From the NCBI RefSeq assembly GCF_002078175.1, contig NZ_MWFK01000001.1, positions 1,116,001 through 1,180,000 on the forward strand: a stretch of 64,000 nucleotides of DNA, given 5' to 3'. Below, one piece after another: positions 7,980 to 15,950 of the stretch. Position 1 is the stretch's first letter; the number at the start of each line of letters is the position of its first letter. The notes beneath the pieces were generated by a model. That model worked only from the letters and a program-made list of their open reading frames with translations, was not told where the DNA came from and ran no database searches. Source of the DNA: Streptomyces sp. M41(2017) (lineage in GTDB: Bacteria > Actinomycetota > Actinomycetes > Streptomycetales > Streptomycetaceae). The position numbers and the translations under genes were made by a program.

Positions 7980-10334
7980 CTACTTCACCGCGGGACCGAC
8001 CTTGAGGGAGATCGTCGAGCCGTCCTTGGCCTCCTTGACGATCTCGATCTTGGTGTTGGTGTCAGTGACCTTGACGCCACCGGTGGGGTTCCGGTTGTCG
8101 TAGTAGTCACTGGTGTGGTCGTTGAAGACCGAGACACCCTTCGACGACGGGATCTTCGTCGCGACGTCCGCGTTGTGCAGCGTGATGCCGTCCGTGCGGA
8201 ACGTGCTGAAGGGCGAGTCGTAGGCCTGCATGCGGTTGCGCATCAGGGTGCCGTTGTCCCACCACAGCGCCTTCGGGTGCGAGTCGATCGGGAGCGCGAG
8301 ACCGACACCGGGGTGCTGGCTGGTGTTGTTGTCCGCCTGCGAGGTGTCCCACTTCCAGATCAACAGGCCGTTCTGGTACGGGTAGTGCTCCACCCAGTCC
8401 GGACGGGTCGTCGAGAAGCCGAAGTTGTACGGGCCGACCTTGAGGGTCTTGTCGTACGACACGTACTGGCGGTTCTCCGCGATGTAGTACTGCGCGTAGT
8501 CCTTGGTGAACGACGCGCCGATGCGGGAGAAGCCGGCCGCGGTCCACGCGGCGTCCGCCGACTCGGCGTTGTCCGAGAAGAGCGCCGAACCGTCCGCGGT
8601 CACGCTGATCTCGTCGGCCGCGAAGCCCTTCTGGGCCACGCCACCGTCGGTCTGGTAGCGGAAACGCACGTCGATCTTCTTGCCCGCGTAGGCGTCGAGC
8701 GGGTACGACAGCTTCGCGTAGGCGTCGATCGTGCCGGTGAGGGCGGGCTTGTCGCTGCCGTCACGCGGGATCGCGGCACCGTCCACGGTGCCGTCGAGAG
8801 CGGTCCAGTTGGCACCGCCGTCGGTCGAGACCTCGGTGTAGAGGTAGTCGTAGTTCGCCTCGATGTCGTACCAGCCGTCGAGGGTCAGCTTCGCCGACGA
8901 CTTGCCCGTGAGGTCCACCGACCGGGTCAGCGTGTTCTTCAGGTTGTCGCCGCTGCCGCTCCACCACTGGGTCGCGCCCTGGGCCGGGTTGACGACCGTG
9001 GTCGTCACTTCCTTGTCCGGCAGGGTGACGAGGAGCGCCTGCTTGTTCCAGGTGTTGTACTCGGCGATGCCCAGCTTGTGGGTGGACTGCTTGCCGGCCT
9101 TGGCGGTGTCGTAGTTCAGCCAGCCGAGCTGCAGCTTGTCCCAGGCGTTGAAGTCGCCGGGCAGGTCACCGATGGAGTCCTTGCCGGTGCCGAGCCAGGA
9201 ACCCGAGGACATCAGGGTCCAGAAGCCGGTGGAGTTGTCCCCGCCGGCCGTGTCGTAGTGGTCCGGCAGACCGAGGTCGTGGCCGTACTCGTGCGCGAAG
9301 ACGCCGAGTCCGCCGTTCTCCGGCTGGATCGTGTAGTCGCCGACCCAGATGCCGGTGTCGCCGATCTGCGCGCCACCGAGCTTGTTGTCGCCGGGGCCCG
9401 TGGCGCCCGCGTCGGTGCCGAACGCGTACCAGCGGTGGGCCCAGATCGCGTTGGTGCCTTCGACGCCGCCACCGGCGGACTCGTCCTCACCGGCGTGCAC
9501 GATCTGGAAGTGGTCGATGTAGCCGTCCGGCTCGTTGAAGTTGCCGTCGCCGTCGTAGTCGTACCGGTCCCACTGGTCGAACTGCTTCAGGTCCGCCTTG
9601 ATGGCCGCGTCGGACTGCCCGGCCTTCTTCTGCTGGGCGACCCAGGCGGTGACGCCGTCGCTGACGACGTTCCACACGCTCGGGCAGTTGGTGGAGCCGC
9701 AGGCGTTGTTGCCGTACCGGGCCTCGTTGTACGGGACCTTGACCCAGTCGGCGACCTCGCCGTCCACCGAGTAGCGGCCCGAGGACTGCTGCTCGTAGAA
9801 CTTCTTCATCGACTCGGTCTTCTTGCCGGTGCCGAAGTAGAGGTCCTGGAAGTGCTTCTGGTTGTAGTCCGCCTGCCAGGCCGTGCTGTTGTCCTTCTTG
9901 CGGTCCGGCTTGGCTATCTTGTTGTGCAGCGGGCCGGCGGAGCCGCCGTACTTCGGGTCGGTCTTGTCGCCGAACTCCACCAGGATCGTGAAGATCTTGT
10001 CGGTCTTCTCGCGGCCCAGCTCGACGTACTTGCTGGAGCCCTTCTTGCTCTTGAGCTGAACGACCTTCGAGCCGTTGCGGTCCTTGACCGAGGCGTCGCC
10101 GGATATGACCTGGTTCAGGGCCTCCTGGCGCTGTGCGTTCTGCGTCTTGCTCAGCGGGCCGTCCAGGTCGTGGTCGACCGTGTTCTTGGCCGGCTGCGGG
10201 TCGTGGCGGTCCACGACCGGTGACTTGGCGGCCGAGTCGGCCTCCGCCACGGCAAACGTCGAGAACGTGGCGGTGGCCGCTGCGAGGGCGACGCCCACCG
10301 CTGCTGCTCTGAACGTCCATGGTCTGTTGGTCAC
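7980..10334 (-). CDS. Secreted immune-inhibitor-A type metalloprotease (M6)
   Basis: This is a zinc endopeptidase of peptidase family M6. The GTG start at 10334 has GGAGG seven bases upstream and is followed by a Sec signal peptide (NRPWTFRAAAVGVALAAATA, cleavage near residues 28-32); the upstream in-frame ATG would disrupt the signal. A propeptide precedes the catalytic domain. The zinc motif HEYGHDLGLPDH starts at residue 348. The calcium-binding-like DYDGDGNFNEPDGYID lies before it, and beta-rich modules with DNAESAD fill the C-terminal half. At 784 residues it matches the family. Its likely job is extracellular protein digestion during growth or development. Confidence 0.92.
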   Translation of the reverse strand: MTNRPWTFRAAAVGVALAAATATFSTFAVAEADSAAKSPVVDRHDPQPAKNTVDHDLDGPLSKTQNAQRQEALNQVISGDASVKDRNGSKVVQLKSKKGSSKYVELGREKTDKIFTILVEFGDKTDPKYGGSAGPLHNKIAKPDRKKDNSTAWQADYNQKHFQDLYFGTGKKTESMKKFYEQQSSGRYSVDGEVADWVKVPYNEARYGNNACGSTNCPSVWNVVSDGVTAWVAQQKKAGQSDAAIKADLKQFDQWDRYDYDGDGNFNEPDGYIDHFQIVHAGEDESAGGGVEGTNAIWAHRWYAFGTDAGATGPGDNKLGGAQIGDTGIWVGDYTIQPENGGLGVFAHEYGHDLGLPDHYDTAGGDNSTGFWTLMSSGSWLGTGKDSIGDLPGDFNAWDKLQLGWLNYDTAKAGKQSTHKLGIAEYNTWNKQALLVTLPDKEVTTTVVNPAQGATQWWSGSGDNLKNTLTRSVDLTGKSSAKLTLDGWYDIEANYDYLYTEVSTDGGANWTALDGTVDGAAIPRDGSDKPALTGTIDAYAKLSYPLDAYAGKKIDVRFRYQTDGGVAQKGFAADEISVTADGSALFSDNAESADAAWTAAGFSRIGASFTKDYAQYYIAENRQYVSYDKTLKVGPYNFGFSTTRPDWVEHYPYQNGLLIWKWDTSQADNNTSQHPGVGLALPIDSHPKALWWDNGTLMRNRMQAYDSPFSTFRTDGITLHNADVATKIPSSKGVSVFNDHTSDYYDNRNPTGGVKVTDTNTKIEIVKEAKDGSTISLKVGPAVK

Positions 10335-10775
10335 TTGATGTCCTCCCCCGCGCCCGTTCACGCGGAGGGGGTTCCGGGTCATGGAGGTCCGCGCGCGCAA
10401 CGCGATTCAAGTGACGACATTTGACCGGAGTTACCAAAGAAAAAACAGATCTTGACTTGAACCTGGCAAGTGCATTATGCGGAGCGGTCGTTCGCTATCC
10501 GGACGCGCTCACGGACCCCCAACCGGCGCGCCGAGATGTCCACTTGGTGGACGTGATGACTCCGTGCGCCCCCTGTGCTCCGGCACCGTGGGTAAGGTCA
10601 CGCTTACCGGTCGTTCCTGTCGGGCATGCAGGCGATTAGAGTCGATTGGCGGAGCGTCGGGAAGTCGGCGGAAAGCCAAGTCGACACCGTTGTCCCACCC
10701 CCGATTCCTGTCCGCACCCTCCCCCGTCGCGAGAGGCACCCGGGGGGAGGCACTCCATCCGAGGACACGATTGCC
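10335..10775. promoter_or_regulatory. Divergent control region with two inverted repeats
   Basis: The 441 bases between the protease gene (minus) and the small membrane-protein gene (plus) contain no other gene. ACTTG-N7-CAAGT lies at 10455-10471, overlapping a plausible plus-strand promoter (TTGACT at 10453, 18-base spacer, TATGCG). GGTAAG-N6-CTTACC lies at 10591-10608. Both are operator-like; no binding protein can be named. Confidence 0.45.
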
Positions 10776-11060
10776 ATGCCTCGTCCGACCGCCGCACAGC
10801 TTGCCTACGGTTCCTGCACCGTGATCTTCTCCACTCTCGCCATGCTGCTGCTGTCACAGACGAGTTCGAGTCTGGGGATCGTGCTGATCACCCTCTCGGC
10901 GCTCGCTCTCGGACTGCTCGTGGCCATGACGGTCCCGCTCCCCAAGCAGGCACCGTCCGCCGCCGCCCCCGTTGTCCGCGAACAGGTGCCGGCGCAGCGG
11001 GAGACCGCGTCCGTCTCCGCGGCCCCCGGCCGCCGCGTACGCGAACACGCGGAGCGCTGA
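10776..11060 (+). CDS. Small membrane protein with two hydrophobic segments
   Basis: The 94-residue protein has two hydrophobic stretches (about 8-26 and 31-50, with SSSLGIVLITLSALALGLLV) followed by a Pro/Ala/Arg-rich cytoplasmic tail. I recognise no family and recall similar proteins only in Streptomyces. The ATG at 10776 follows GAGGA at 10761 and fits better than the upstream in-frame ATG at 10626, whose extension lacks coding bias. A strong terminator follows at 11091-11147. Confidence 0.65.
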   Translation: MPRPTAAQLAYGSCTVIFSTLAMLLLSQTSSSLGIVLITLSALALGLLVAMTVPLPKQAPSAAAPVVREQVPAQRETASVSAAPGRRVREHAER

Positions 11061-11090
11061 CGCCGCGCGCGGACGCCCCGGAGGCGTCGA

Positions 11091-11147
11091 TCCTCGATCA
11101 CGAACGGCGGGCCCGTACTGCACGGGCCCGCCGTTCGTGATCGAGGA
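11091..11147. terminator. 26-bp perfect hairpin between convergent genes
   Basis: Bases 11091-11116 pair perfectly with 11122-11147 around a five-base loop. The hairpin lies between the stop of the small membrane-protein gene (plus) and the stop of the RDD gene (minus), so it can serve both. Confidence 0.85.
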
Positions 11148-11173
11148 ACCTGACCGCCGCCGCGGTCACGTGG

Positions 11174-11947
11174 TCAGCCGGTGCGGACCACCACCGTCTT
11201 GGCCGCCTTGTCGTGCAGGCCCTGCTTGTAGGGCTTGTCGAAGAAGCTCCAGCCGCCCGCGATCGCCGTCCAGATGCACGCGCAGCAGAACGCGAACGGC
11301 AGCCACAGGACCAGCGCGCGGACCAGCGAGGTCTGCACGGAGGGCGTCGAGCCGTTGTCGAGGTTGGCGACCCGGTGGTTGAACAGCTTCTTGCCGACGG
11401 TCTGCCCCGTCCGGCTGATCATCACCGTGTCGTAGGCGACGTAGAGCACGGCGGCCACCAGGGACTGGCCGAAGGACTTGCCGTACTCGATCTTGTCCGA
11501 GTCGACGTTGTACTCGGTGACGCCGAACGCCCAGGACAGCAGCCACACCACGATGCCGACGAGGATCATGTCGAGGATCCGCGCGAGCACGCGCTTGCCG
11601 CTCTCCGCGAGGGGCGGCATCCCGGCGAGCGGATCGCCGCCGTAGGGTCCGCCACCGCCGTAGGGGTCCCCGCCCTGGCCGTACGGGGGCTGCTGACCGC
11701 CGTAGGGTCCGCCGCCGGGGGGCTGCTGACCGCCGTAAGGGGGCTGTTGGCCGCCGTAGGGCGGTGGCTGACCGCCGGGGGGAGGCTGGCCGCCGGGCGG
11801 GGGCTGCTGGGCCCCGTAGGGCGGCGGCTGGCCGTCGGCCGGCGGCGGGTCGTACGGGGAACCCCCGCCCTGCGCGGGCGGGGGCTGCTTCGTGAACGGG
11901 TCGTCGTCCGGCTGGCCAGGACCCGGGGGCGGCGGTTCGCTGCTCAT
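11174..11947 (-). CDS. RDD family membrane protein with Pro/Gly/Tyr repeats
   Basis: The 257-residue protein has an N-terminal half made of PPYGGQQ-type repeats (about residues 30-110), probably disordered and cytoplasmic. An RDD membrane domain with three to four helices follows, marked by ARILDMILVG and GQTVGKKLFNHRV. The C-terminal signature HDKAAKTVVV is shared with the next gene upstream. RDD proteins are of uncertain function; some act as ion or small-molecule transporters. The start at 11947 gives the repeat domain a clean beginning at MSSEPPPPG; there is no strong ribosome-binding site. Confidence 0.85.
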   Translation of the reverse strand: MSSEPPPPGPGQPDDDPFTKQPPPAQGGGSPYDPPPADGQPPPYGAQQPPPGGQPPPGGQPPPYGGQQPPYGGQQPPGGGPYGGQQPPYGQGGDPYGGGGPYGGDPLAGMPPLAESGKRVLARILDMILVGIVVWLLSWAFGVTEYNVDSDKIEYGKSFGQSLVAAVLYVAYDTVMISRTGQTVGKKLFNHRVANLDNGSTPSVQTSLVRALVLWLPFAFCCACIWTAIAGGWSFFDKPYKQGLHDKAAKTVVVRTG

Positions 11948-12042
11948 GGCCCGAGTCGACCGCGAACCCCGGGCCTCCGCATCCGGCGAGGGGCCGTCCG
12001 GGGGACGGATTCCGGGATTCCCGGGGTGCCGTCCCCTGCGGG

Positions 12043-13647
12043 TCAGTGCTGGGCCACGAAGGTGTGGGCCGCCTTGTCGTGCCAGCACTGGCGCCAGGGC
12101 CGGTCGAACAGACCCCACAGGACGCCGACGACACCGACGACCAGGAGGCCCGGGACGCTGAAGACCAGCCAGCGGCCGAGGGCCCGCCCGAACGTCGGCG
12201 GTTCGTGGGCCTCGATGTCGCGCACCTCGACACCGCACAGCTTCTTGCCCAGGGTGCGGCCCCACTTGGCGGTGGGCAGGGCGTCGTAGAGGACGCCGAA
12301 GACGAGGAGCACGGCGAGGATGCCGCCGAAGCAGACGGAGGTCGTGCCGTCGAGGAGCCAGACGGTGACCTTCTCACCGGACAGCTTGGCCGCGTCGATC
12401 TTCTCGTCGATGTGGTCCATCGCCCGGGTCCCGAGCGGCACGGCGGCCACGCCGGTGACCGCCGCGAGGACGACGGTGTCGAGCAGGCGGGCGGCCAGCC
12501 GCCTGCCGATTCCCGCCGGACGGGCCGCCGACTGCCGGCGCGCGGCCGCCTGGAACACGTCCTCCACGGGAGGCTTCCACGGGGTGACCGGCGCCCCCTC
12601 CTCGGCCGGTTCCCCCGCGAGCCGGTGCACCTGCTGGGCCCAGGACGGCTGCCCGCCACCGGACCCGGGGGCCATCGGCGTGGCCGGGCCCGGCTGTTGG
12701 GGCACGACGGGAGAGGCGGGCGCCGCGGGGGCGGGCGCGGCCGTGGGGGCGGGCGCCGGGGCAGGAGCCTGGGCGGACGCCTGAGCCGCGGCCGCCTGTG
12801 CCGCCTGTCCGGCCCCGAATCCGGCACCGGCCGAAGGGCCGGAGGCGGCGGGCGCCGCCTCCGGCGTACGGCCCGTGCCAGCGCCCGGCGCCGTGCCCTG
12901 CCGGTCGGTGCGCGGGGAGAGCGCGCGGATGGCCATCGTCCCCTCGGACGTGACGGGGCTCCGGTCAGCGGCGGGACGTCCGGCCGCGGGCAGCGCCCGG
13001 CCGTCGGCCGTGCCCGGACCCGCCTGCCCCGCGGCGCTCGTGCCGCCGGTACCGCGCGCGGCGCCCTGCCCCTCGGAGTCGGCGGGCCGCACCGGCTCGG
13101 TCGGGCGGCGGAAGACCACCGGGCCGCCGGCCGCGGGCGACGGTGCGCCGCCCGCGGGCCCGGCGGGCGGGATCGTCGCCGTGCCGTCCGCGTGGACGGG
13201 CACGCCGTCGGGCCGGGACGCCGTGTCGGCGGGCCCCGCCGAGCGCGGCACCCGCGGGTCGGGTCCCTGCGGAGCGCCCCACGACACCCTGCGGTCCTGG
13301 TCGCCGCCGAAGCCGGTCTGCCGGGAGCGGTCGGCGCCCCACGCGGCGGCGGGCTCGGGCCGGCTGCCGTGCTGGGCCTCTGCGGGCGTGGCGGTGCGGG
13401 GCTCGGGGTCCTCGTCGAAGAAGTGCGGGCCGGTCTCCTCCGCCGGGGTCGGGGCGGGCCCCGGGACCTGGCCGGGACGCACTCCCGCCGGAGCGACGAG
13501 CGGTTCGCCGGCGGACGGCGCCGGGCGGCTGGTGCCCGGCACCCAGGCGGCGCCGTTCCAGTACCGGACATATCCAGGAATGGACGGGTCCGGGTAGTAC
13601 CCCTCGCGGGGCCTGTCGTCGCCGGGTGCCGGAGTTGGGGCGCTCAT
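12043..13647 (-). CDS. RDD family protein with N-terminal DUF2510 domain
   Basis: The 534-residue protein begins with a DUF2510-type module (YYPDPSIPGYVRYWNGAAW, about residues 17-36). A long Ala/Pro/Gly-rich disordered linker of about 320 residues follows, then a C-terminal RDD domain with ARLLDTVVLAA and GRTLGKKLCGVEV. It ends in the HDKAAHTFVA signature. It is a tandem paralogue of the preceding gene, separated by about 95 bases. Function is unknown; two adjacent RDD proteins could form a heteromeric complex, which is inference. Confidence 0.85.
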   Translation of the reverse strand: MSAPTPAPGDDRPREGYYPDPSIPGYVRYWNGAAWVPGTSRPAPSAGEPLVAPAGVRPGQVPGPAPTPAEETGPHFFDEDPEPRTATPAEAQHGSRPEPAAAWGADRSRQTGFGGDQDRRVSWGAPQGPDPRVPRSAGPADTASRPDGVPVHADGTATIPPAGPAGGAPSPAAGGPVVFRRPTEPVRPADSEGQGAARGTGGTSAAGQAGPGTADGRALPAAGRPAADRSPVTSEGTMAIRALSPRTDRQGTAPGAGTGRTPEAAPAASGPSAGAGFGAGQAAQAAAAQASAQAPAPAPAPTAAPAPAAPASPVVPQQPGPATPMAPGSGGGQPSWAQQVHRLAGEPAEEGAPVTPWKPPVEDVFQAAARRQSAARPAGIGRRLAARLLDTVVLAAVTGVAAVPLGTRAMDHIDEKIDAAKLSGEKVTVWLLDGTTSVCFGGILAVLLVFGVLYDALPTAKWGRTLGKKLCGVEVRDIEAHEPPTFGRALGRWLVFSVPGLLVVGVVGVLWGLFDRPWRQCWHDKAAHTFVAQH

Positions 13648-13927
13648 GGCCGTCGTCCCGTATCTGCTCGGGGGTCGTGTTGGGGGTCCACATCTACCAG
13701 AACGGCGGGCGTGTCACGGCCTGTCCCGCCGTACCCACCCCTTTCGGGCAAGGATCCGCCACCTCGTGGCAGCGAAGTCACGAAGCTGTCCGGCAGGTGC
13801 CCGGGAACGAGGGGGACGGGCCCGGAAAAAACTTCTCCCGACCCGCGTAATGGTCCGGCCCGGACGCGCTCTCCACTCGTACGGGCCCGCCCAGGGGCCC
13901 GTGCACGACGAAGGGAAGGGCATCGAC

Positions 13928-14440
13928 ATGCACACCGTGGTGGAACGCGAGCTGGAGCTCAAGCTCGTCCTGTCGCCCGAGCGCAGCATCCCTGTGCCGG
14001 CCCGGCTGACGTACCGCACCGACGACCCGTACGCCGTCCACATCACCTTCCACATCGGCTCGGACCATCCCGTCGAGTGGACGTTCGCCCGTGAGCTGCT
14101 CGTCGAGGGCGTGTTCCGGCCGTGCGGGCACGGCGACGTGCGGGTGTGGCCGACGAAGGTGGGCGGCCGGTCCGTCGTCCTGATGGCGTTGAGCTCACCG
14201 GACGGCGACGCGCTGCTCGAAGCGCCCGCCGCGCAGGTGTCCGCCTGGCTGGAGCGCACCCTGAGGGCGGTCCCCCCGGGTTCCGAGGCCGAGCAGCTCG
14301 GTATCGACGCCGGCCTCGCCGAGCTGCTCGCGCCCTCACCGAGGCTGTCGGCCACGCTGGAGCAGGGTGCGGCCGCGGCGGCCGACGACCTGTGGCTGCG
14401 CGACCCGTGGCCGTCGGACGAGTCCGTGGACGGTGAGTAG
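13928..14440 (+). CDS. ssgG: SsgA-like sporulation and cell-division protein, SsgG type
   Basis: SsgA-like proteins occur in sporulating actinomycetes and place septa and cell-wall remodelling during sporulation. The 170-residue protein shows the family core: a small beta-rich domain with ARLTYRTDDPYAVHITFHI and WTFARELLVEGV, then VRVWPT and LSSPDGDALLEAPA. The gene lies in the position I recall for ssgG (SCO2924) in S. coelicolor, so SsgG is the best guess; it controls correct septum siting in that species. The ATG at 13928 follows GGGAAGGG. The C-terminus is some 25 residues longer than I expect. Confidence 0.83.
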   Translation: MHTVVERELELKLVLSPERSIPVPARLTYRTDDPYAVHITFHIGSDHPVEWTFARELLVEGVFRPCGHGDVRVWPTKVGGRSVVLMALSSPDGDALLEAPAAQVSAWLERTLRAVPPGSEAEQLGIDAGLAELLAPSPRLSATLEQGAAAAADDLWLRDPWPSDESVDGE

Positions 14441-14451
14441 CCCTTGGGGTC

Positions 14452-15861
14452 TCAGAAGAGCTTGCCCGGGTTGAGGATGCCGAGCGGGTCGAACGCGGCC
14501 TTGATCGCCCGCTGCATCTCGACGCCCACCGGGCCGATCTCGCGGGCGAGCCACTCCTTCTTGAGGACGCCCACGCCGTGCTCGCCGGTGATCGTGCCGC
14601 CGAGTTCGAGGCCGAGGGCCATGATCTCGTCGAAGGACTCGCGGGCCCGCCGGGACTCGTCGGGGTCGGCGGCGTCGAAGCAGACGGTGGGGTGGGTGTT
14701 GCCGTCGCCCGCGTGCGCGCAGACGCCGATGGTCAGGGCGTACTTCTCGGCGACGCGCTCGATGCCGTCCAGCATGTCGCCGAGCCGGGAGCGCGGCACG
14801 CACACGTCGTCGATCATCGTGGTGCCCTTGACGGCTTCGAGCGCCGTGAGCGACAACCGCCGCGCCTGGAGCAGCAGTTCGGACTCGGCGGCGTCCTCCG
14901 CGGGGACCACCTGGGTGGCGCCCGCGGCCTCGCAGAGCGCGCCCACGACGGCGAGGTCGGCCGCCGGGTCGTGCGTGTCGAACGCGGCGAGCAGGAGCGC
15001 CTCGGTGGTCTCGGGGAGGCCCATGTGGGCGAGGTCGTTGACCGCCTTGACGGTCGTACGGTCCATCAGTTCGAGGAGGGAGGGCACATGGCCGCCCTCC
15101 ATGATCCGGCAGACGGCGTCGCAGGCGGCCCGGGCCGATCCGAACTCGGCGGCCAGGACGAGCTGTTGCGGCGGCTGCGGCCTGAGGGCCAGCGTCGCGC
15201 GGACGACGATGCCGAGCGAGCCCTCGGAACCCACGAAGAGGCGGGTGAGGTCGTAGCCGGCGACGCCCTTGGCGGTGCGGCGCCCGGTGGACATCAGCCG
15301 GCCGTCCGCGAGGACGACGTCGAGACCGAGGACGTACTCGGCGGTCACCCCGTACTTCACGCAGCACAGGCCGCCGGAGGCGGTGCCGATGTTGCCGCCG
15401 ATGGTGCACATCTCCCAGCTGGAGGGGTCCGGCGGGTAGTACAGGCCGTGTTCGTTGACGGCGCGGGAGAGCGCGGCGTTGACCACGCCCGGTTCGACGA
15501 CGGCGACGCGGTCGACCGGGCTGATCTCCAGGATGCGGTCCATCTTCACGAGGGACAGCACGACACAGCCGTCGGAGGCGTTCGCCGCGCCCGACAGGCC
15601 GGTGCGGGCGCCCTGCGGGACGACCGGGACGCGCAGGGCGCTCGCGACGCGCATGACGTGCTGGACCTGTTCGACGGTGCGCGGCAGGACGACCGCGGAG
15701 GGGACGCCCGCCTCGCAGAAGCTCGCCATGTCGTTCGCGTACGCGGCCGTGACGTCCGGGTCGGTGAGAACGGCCTCGGCCGGCAGGCCGCCCAGCAGGC
15801 GTTCGACGAGGCCGCCGGTCACTGCCGTGTCCTCATCGCGCGGGGCTTCGATACGGCTCAT
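14452..15861 (-). CDS. GlcD-like FAD-linked 2-hydroxyacid oxidase
   Basis: It is a flavoprotein of the VAO/PCMH fold that oxidises a 2-hydroxyacid such as glycolate or D-lactate. The FAD-binding half shows VVPQGARTGLSG and the IGGNIGTASGG pyrophosphate loop; the C-terminal half has HAGDGNTHP, TGEHGVG and the final NPGKLF, all diagnostic of GlcD/D-lactate dehydrogenase proteins. The length of about 469 residues is normal. No GlcE or GlcF partner is encoded nearby, so it may work alone with an electron carrier. It converges with ssgG, the stops being 12 bases apart. The start is either ATG 15861 or GTG 15867. Confidence 0.88.
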   Translation of the reverse strand: MSRIEAPRDEDTAVTGGLVERLLGGLPAEAVLTDPDVTAAYANDMASFCEAGVPSAVVLPRTVEQVQHVMRVASALRVPVVPQGARTGLSGAANASDGCVVLSLVKMDRILEISPVDRVAVVEPGVVNAALSRAVNEHGLYYPPDPSSWEMCTIGGNIGTASGGLCCVKYGVTAEYVLGLDVVLADGRLMSTGRRTAKGVAGYDLTRLFVGSEGSLGIVVRATLALRPQPPQQLVLAAEFGSARAACDAVCRIMEGGHVPSLLELMDRTTVKAVNDLAHMGLPETTEALLLAAFDTHDPAADLAVVGALCEAAGATQVVPAEDAAESELLLQARRLSLTALEAVKGTTMIDDVCVPRSRLGDMLDGIERVAEKYALTIGVCAHAGDGNTHPTVCFDAADPDESRRARESFDEIMALGLELGGTITGEHGVGVLKKEWLAREIGPVGVEMQRAIKAAFDPLGILNPGKLF

Positions 15862-15950
15862 GATCACAGGGTCGCACCCGGGGCCATCGGTGTGAACCCC
15901 ATCCGCGCGGGGCTTGGCAAGCCGGGGTGTGGTCTTCGTACTGACGCACA

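Noticed and set aside
8115..10223. A 702-codon open frame on the plus strand, opposite the M6 protease gene.
   Set aside because: High GC makes long antisense frames common. The translation is Val/Arg/Asp-biased low complexity with no motif, while the minus strand has a complete M6 protease. The same applies to long frames opposite the helicase (26640-28538), malic enzyme (47917-50118) and XDH genes.
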